DNA of 64,000 bases, taken from Lepeophtheirus salmonis. Its lineage: Eukaryota; Arthropoda; Copepoda; Siphonostomatoida; Caligidae. This document shows, one piece after another, positions 58,560-64,000 of the stretch. Position 1 is the first letter of the stretch; each line of letters starts with the position of its first letter. The notes under the pieces are model-generated. The model did not search any database. It had not been told where the DNA came from and saw only the letters and a list, made by a program, of their open reading frames with translations. The position numbers and the translations under genes are program-made. Location of the stretch: NCBI RefSeq assembly GCF_016086655.4, contig NC_052132.2, forward strand, positions 4,776,805 to 4,840,804. Reading direction: 5' to 3'.

Positions 58560-60010
58560 TGATGGAGTTCTAAAATAGCTTTTCAGCTAGTTGCGTACTT
58601 GCTGTAGCCTTATATAAAATTAAGGGTATTACCAAATTGTTATAAAAGTCAACTCTTTTTTGAAGGTTGAATCTTTTCTAAGAAGAAATTTTTTTGTTGA
58701 CGGAGGTCCGAATTTCGGTCCAGTTATCTGCTATTCCATTTGATACCCAAAATTTCCACCATTCTTCTAAGTTTACAACTTCCGACTTTAAGATTATCTT
58801 CAGGCTTCCCAGAGCCCAAAGGTAAATTAGAGGTCTTATTTTTATTCACAGCCAATCCTGTTTTTTCTTGAAACTTCCTAAAATAATTAAGTAAGACTTT
58901 TATTCTGGCAATTAGCTGTAACTCAGAATTCGCCTCTACGGTTAAAGTTACATCATCTGCATTCAAATCAATAATATGCTGAGATTCCTCAAAGCTAATC
59001 CCAAAGCCTCTGTACCTCTTTGTAACACCTAAAACGAGTTCTTCAAATGTAGCTATGAAAAGAAGAGGAGGCGAGGGGCATCCATGACGACAGCTCTTTT
59101 CTAAGATGATTGACTGCCTTTCTAGTCTATCCAATGAGATCGCTGAAGTGCCGTTATATAGCAAGGCACATTCGGGGGTAAAAAAACGTTGGGGAAGAAA
59201 CTTTTTTACAGATCTAAGAATTTGTCTTTGCGAAATAGAGTCGAAAGCTTTGCAGAAGTCTATTGCTATTATTACTCCAAACTTCTTCCTACTTTACACT
59301 GTGTCAATTGCATCTTGAATATTGCGTAAAACATCGGAAATTTTCCTATTCTTTAAAAATCAATTTTTTTTCAATCCCAGTTTTTTTGTTGAGAGCTGGT
59401 TGCATCTGTTTAGCCAATACTCCAGAAAGAATTCTATATGATTCATTGAGGACAGTAATTCCTCTCCAATGGCTATAGTTTGCCCGATCTCCTTTTTTCG
59501 GAATCAATGCAATTCTTCCTTTTATTTTTGATTTGGGTAGTCGTCCAAACTTTTCCATAGACGTCCAATTTTTTAAAGATATGGAACGATTTCGTCGCTA
59601 AAATTCGAATAAACTTTACCCGAGACTCAATCTGGACCACAGGCTTTATCATCTTTATAATACTTTCCTATAAAGTTATATATAATATCTTTAATATTTC
59701 TGAAACCTTTTGACCCTTTAATTGTTCCCCTGGGTTACCAATATAGTAGTTATTTGATTTTTTTATTCTTGACTGATCTTTGATGTACAGCTTCTCTCGT
59801 ATTCTTCTTTAAGTTTTACCGAATGATCTATTGATACAGATCTATACTTATTTCAAAAGGCTCAAATCCCTTGAATTAAATGCTGCCATCCCATTTAACA
59901 TTAATAAAATAGCAAAGCTGGTCATCTGAATAGAAATGCTTAAAGAGTTTTGCTTCCCTTTTACGATAAAATGAGACTCTTGTGCTGCGTGTCAGCATTC
60001 GAACCTTTTG
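58560..60010 (-). pseudogene. non-LTR retrotransposon (LINE) reverse-transcriptase remnant
   Basis: Minus-strand fragments read in order. ACGPD then SGKVYSNFSDEIVPYL (about 59560-59650). KIKGRIALIPKKGDRANYSH then WRGITVLNESYRILSGVLAK (59346-59558). Motif A as IAIDFCKAFDSISQ (about 59230-59277). Motif B region as GCPSPPLLFIATFEELVLG (about 59030-59085). Motif C as NADDVTLTVEANSELQ (about 58925-58968, usual YADD with Tyr changed to Asn). LAVNKNKTS, then LGIKWN. Finally, in a shifted frame, the thumb region NWTEIRTSVNKKISS to VIPLILYKATAST. Stops and frameshifts break it at several points. No endonuclease domain was recognised, so it is probably 5'-truncated. The clade is uncertain. Confidence 0.85.
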
Positions 60011-60259
60011 TAATCTTTAAGACAATAGTTGAGCAGACTCTTTTGGCTAATAAAAACCTCTAACCAAATCATTCAATGAAAACAGAGTAAACAAAATTAA
60101 TTTGTCACAATCTCCATCAGATGCCTAAAAAATATTTATAGTATATTTTACATAACTAGGAGCAAGTGAGCAGAGATCTGTCCCTTCCTCAAATTCAGAA
60201 TTTTTTTCTTTTCAGGATGAAAAAATTGTTAGCTGAACACAAGTATAAAAATTTCTTCA

Positions 60260-60420
60260 TTCTGTCAAATTGTCCAGCTGAGCAAAAAATGTAATATTTA
60301 AATTTTTCCCAAAAAATGTAATTTTCCGTGAATAGCTGTGGATTTTGAAAAAAAAAATCATAAAAAATTTAATTCCAAAAAACTAAGGCCCTCCCCCCTC
60401 CCCCACATACAATATTTGTA
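60260..60420. repeat. A/T-rich unit of the hAT-like family
   Basis: Contains 'aaaaaatgtaattttccgtgaatagctgtgg' and ends 'ctaaggccctcccccctcccc', like the interior and end of the elements at 4822 and 5851. Only one end is visible. Confidence 0.45.
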
Positions 60421-63400
60421 CAAGTATTTCTTCACAATGGACAATTGATTGAAGCTGAAGGGATACTTGGGTATTTTAAATATTTCTTGTTTATCATATT
60501 ACAAACTATTTATTCCTTCTGCACCGTCAGTATATTTTACAATTTCCTCACTATACATAGTAGGAATTTCATCTTTATTAGGACTTTAAATTTTATCAGA
60601 ACGAACTAATACAAATGTTTCCTTGATTTGTACTAATTATAACCAATATTAGTGGGATTTTATCCAGTTTAAATAATTATGAACATTATTTCTTGGGCTA
60701 CGCACAGTTTGCCCAGCTCTGATATAAGGGTAAAATATTTCTTCAATAAGAACGTAATATACTGTCCCATATAAGTGCATGTTTACAAGCTAATATGTTA
60801 TGTGTTAGCAAAAACTGTTTTCGAGGTTGCCCTTATCGGTCTAGTGGTTCAAGCTGTTTCGATTCTTGAACCTCTAGAACTTTTCATCCAAAAAGTAACA
60901 GACAAAAGAGAAGGTGTTGGGTAGATCATGGACCCAGGTCCACTTCTAAGCTTGTCAGGATAACTATAATATTTCTTTAGCCAGGGTTTAAAAAACTTTA
61001 CTATGGCAAGGCTCCCCACACTAATACTTTTTACCTGAGGCTCCCTTTATACGAAACATGTGTACTATGTATGTGTAGGCTGAAAGCAATCTCAATTCCC
61101 CATCTTCCTGCACCCCTTCCCTGGCCTCCTCGCACTGTCCACACTATGAAAGCCATTGTGTTAAGCAACCTTAATTTTTGGGGTCCCTGCTGGAACTTGG
61201 GCGCACTACGCACTCTGTGTATAAGGTAGATGCCTCTTGTTTGTAGCTAATATAGTTTCCTGGGATCGAATTTTCTAGCAACATACTTTGTTTTAAGAAC
61301 CTGTTACCAAACTGAGCTTCTATAAAAAAGATCCGAGACCTACGACCGGAACAAATACTGATAAAGCTAAACTGAGACTGTTGAGATGAAATAACGTAGA
61401 CCGGGACCAATATAACCGGCGAACCTCAACCGGGCACAAGCTTGACTGTTTGAGTACTTTTCAAATCATAGAAGAATAATGACAATTAGAAGATTCTTGC
61501 AATAACATTTTTTTTTAAACACAACAACTTGTCAATTCCCACCATTTCTTAAGAAAAAAAAGTGAGGGACTTCAACAATTAATAGATACATTATTAGATA
61601 ATAAACAATTGATAAAAAGCTTAAATATAAACTAAATTTGACAGATTAACTCCTTAACGCATTCATCTATTTTTCAAATCATCGCCAATTTCTCGAGGAA
61701 ACAAATTTAAAAATAACATTTTTTTTGTAAAATAACTATACCTGAGAAAATACAAAAAAATGTGGTTCCCCAGATTCCTGATAATTTCTGAGAGGGAAGG
61801 ATAACATTATTGGATTAGTGAATGGCTCGATCTTTTGAAAAGGCTACACCTTTAAAACAATTCATGAATCTCTTTAATTTAAGCCTGTTAAAGTCATCAA
61901 TATCATTTTTGAATCCCTTAAGTTCATTAACTTTATTCTGCTTTGTAGTCCCAGCCTAATTTAATTTCTCAACTTGACTTGTCATGGACTCATTATTTTC
62001 AAATCAAACTATACCAACTGGTTATCTTTTAGAGTATTATAATCCCAGTCTTAACTTACTGAAAGGACCTTTCTTTAACATGATATGTATATATATATAT
62101 ATTTTTTAATACGAGAAATCGCGTCTGCCACAAAAAAAGTAGAAAGTGAAAACCAGATTTATTGCGTATAATCTACTAAAGGGTTAAAATAAATATCAGA
62201 GTTGAATTAGCTGAAACACCTTGTGAGTTGATAATGGCCTGTAAACGTAATTAAGCATCATACGAATTTAACGAAATTGAACCATTATTTGTTACAAACC
62301 CACGACTACATCTCCTTGAAAAAATAGATTTTTGAGTCACAACTTCATAATTTTACTTATAAAAGGTTGATTTTTTCTAATAAAGGAATCAATTCTGGAT
62401 CTAGATAAAATAAAAAACCGAATTCTTTATTAATATATATATTAAAAAAGTCCCCGGGCAGTGTGCAAAAAGAGGTTCAATTATTTAAGATTAATAACTT
62501 ATATTACTATTTTAGAAAATACTTTAGAATGGTCTAATATGAATGCATCATTAATTAAAGAGCTTAAAGAGCTATAAGGGTATATTTACGCTACATTTAA
62601 TAAAGGACTTAGTTTGGGGGGGGGGGGTGCTAGGATTTTTTTGGGGGAGAGGCTTGAGTGTTTTTCCTATTTTCTGACTGATATACCATTTTTTAACTGC
62701 TGCAAATCTCATTTTGTCGACATTAATATGAAATGCCTTGTTTTGGAAATTAGTATTTGGATCCTTGATTTGACCGAATCCTATTCCTTGAGCAATGCCA
62801 CACTCAAGGAATGAAAATTTTTCTTTTCAAATCTCAATTCACCCTAACGGCATTGCAAAAAGCTTATATTTCATAAAACCTGATTTTTTTACCTTATTAG
62901 TCAATTTATACATATGTGCATCTTGTGGTCAACTTCAAAAATTCCACATATTTTTAAATCTTAAAAAGTAGTACGTAAATATTTATTAAGGAATTATGAA
63001 TATAGACGTTATCAAGGATAATAGAAAAACATGTTTACACTAAAGCTTTTCACCAAAATGCGACCGTTAGCCTGAAATAATAGTATTGTCAGTATTTTTC
63101 ATATTTTTTCGCTAGATGTCGCTTTTCCTATAAATTCATTCATTTATTTATACTGAACACGGTAACACGTGTTTTTTGTTCATCAATAAATTATATCATA
63201 TTCTAGTCTTTAAAAAGTTACATATTTAGTTAATTATATTACTATTATTAAAAAAAAATCAGGAGGCCAGTTGTTAATTTCATTAAATCAAAACTTCATA
63301 TAAGTGACAGCATCTATCATGATGATGTGTTGTTACGGGTCTCTGCTCACAAGCAAGCTAGCTTAAACTCATGTATCTTGGCTACCGCGCCAGACAATAG

Positions 63401-63607
63401 AATGTTTAGTTATGTTGTGGGCAATGAGTACTTTACAATTTGATCTTAATAAAGGGGACTTTCATGCCCCTTATAAATAATCAATGTATCAAAATAATCT
63501 GAGTTACTTAAAATGATGGTCAAATTTATGAGACTCGTGTTCTTTATCCTCCATGAATTATATCTATATTTTGAGATTAATACTGATGCTTAAACGTCTG
63601 GATTTAG
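60421..63607. other. mixed repeats, no gene assigned
   Basis: A 'tagatcatggacccaggtcca' plus 'cttctaagcttg' segment near 60920-60950 recurs in decayed form near 8530-8565. At about 60984 CAGGGTTTAAAAAACTTTAC with 'ggcaaggctcccc' looks like a hAT-type end without a partner. 61020-61430 is less AT-rich, but no protein is recognised. A G12 run sits near 62616. A (TA)n run lies near 62083. Confidence 0.35.
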
Positions 63608-63799
63608 CATTGGAGGTTCGAGCAAGAAGAATGGTCTCATAAGGAGATAAAATTACACATTTATATGCCTGAAGGTATAACTTTTGCTCAAATTATTCGC
63701 AAACTCGTCAATACCATCTTTGAAGATTACAATTGTATACCTACGGAGATGAAATCAGAAAGCCTGAAGGCACCGTTTCAGCATCGCAATGCAGGATGA
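63608..63799 (+). CDS. possible terminal exon, unrecognised
   Basis: An open frame starts exactly after TAG 63605-63607, which could be the AG of a 3' splice site (CTGGATTTAG). It runs 63 codons to TGA 63797-63799: HWRFEQEEWSHKEIKLHIYM then PEGITFAQIIRKLVN. Composition and alternation look protein-like, unlike the surrounding DNA. No domain is recognised. It may be a last exon or a transposon fragment. Confidence 0.3.
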   Translation, partial: HWRFEQEEWSHKEIKLHIYMPEGITFAQIIRKLVNTIFEDYNCIPTEMKSESLKAPFQHRNAG

Positions 63800-64000
63800 A
63801 CAATATGCAGTTCAAAATATCATTTATATTATAGGGGCCCAATTCCTTCGTATCTCCTTAGATAAGTGAATTTTGACCTCCGTTTCCCCTTGAAGTGATC
63901 AACTCGCTCCCATAATATTGCAATATATCTTCTGGATTTTCGCTCCCATAGAATTTGATAAGTGGTTGTACACGAAGATCGCCTTACAGGCTATATATAA
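63800..64000. other. window end, no gene seen
   Basis: Nothing supportable in the last 200 bp. Confidence 0.5.

Noticed and set aside
63325..63410. Possible tRNA around 'gggtctctgctcacaagc'
   Set aside because: No consistent acceptor, anticodon and T-arm pairing could be found; no tRNA elsewhere either.
1..64000. CRISPR array, bacterial operon or phage content
   Set aside because: No regularly spaced repeats, no Shine-Dalgarno-led gene runs; the genes are eukaryotic.

Overview
This is an AT-rich, gene-poor animal nuclear contig. The recognisable genes are eukaryotic (splicing factor SF3A1, a PEHE-domain MSL1 homologue, an F-box/WD40 protein and a syndecan-like membrane protein). The rest is dominated by decayed DNA transposons (mariner, Tc1, piggyBac, hAT) and one non-LTR retrotransposon. 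The transposon mix and the lack of introns inside long reading frames suggest an arthropod, perhaps a parasitic copepod of the sea-louse type. The phylum-level call is inference, and I see no diagnostic marker that fixes the species.

Layout. 1-29 kb has no confident host gene. It holds mariner remnants (675-1018, 1652-2280, 13172-13992, 14220-15426, 25400-25819), a piggyBac remnant (6841-7500), a Tc1-like remnant (8640-9110), non-autonomous hAT-type elements (3470-4123, 4822-5293, 5851-6384), a tandem duplication inside a MITE (16504-17545) and a 1.9-kb long-inverted-repeat element with a decayed unknown ORF (20927-22811). At 29325-30062 lies an intact 245-codon gene for a secreted/single-pass acidic protein with Ser-Gly sites. 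30-51 kb is again repeat territory. It includes several short hAT-like elements, a 542-bp tandem duplication with conserved islands (42667-43720) and a nested hAT insertion with a perfect 8-bp target duplication (45339-46036).

The only dense gene island is 51.8-57.7 kb. It contains an F-box/WD40 gene (+), then SF3A1 (-) convergent with it, then MSL1 (-) upstream of SF3A1 in the same orientation with only 389 bp between them. All three coding regions appear to be single exons. SF3A1 has a strong 3' splice site 8 nt before its ATG, so its 5' leader is joined by cis- or trans-splicing. MSL1 is preceded by a cluster of four CRE-like TGACGT motifs. SF3A1 acts in U2 snRNP, MSL1 is the scaffold of the MSL histone acetyltransferase complex, and the F-box protein probably selects substrates for SCF ubiquitin ligase. 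Nothing seen indicates that the three share a pathway.

58.5-60 kb is a decayed LINE. The remainder to 64 kb has repeats and one possible exon (63608-63799). I did not find a clearly new biological system. The best second-look items are the compact MSL1, the possible MSL1-SF3A1 pair with leader splicing, the long-inverted-repeat element, and the conserved islands in the 542-bp duplication.
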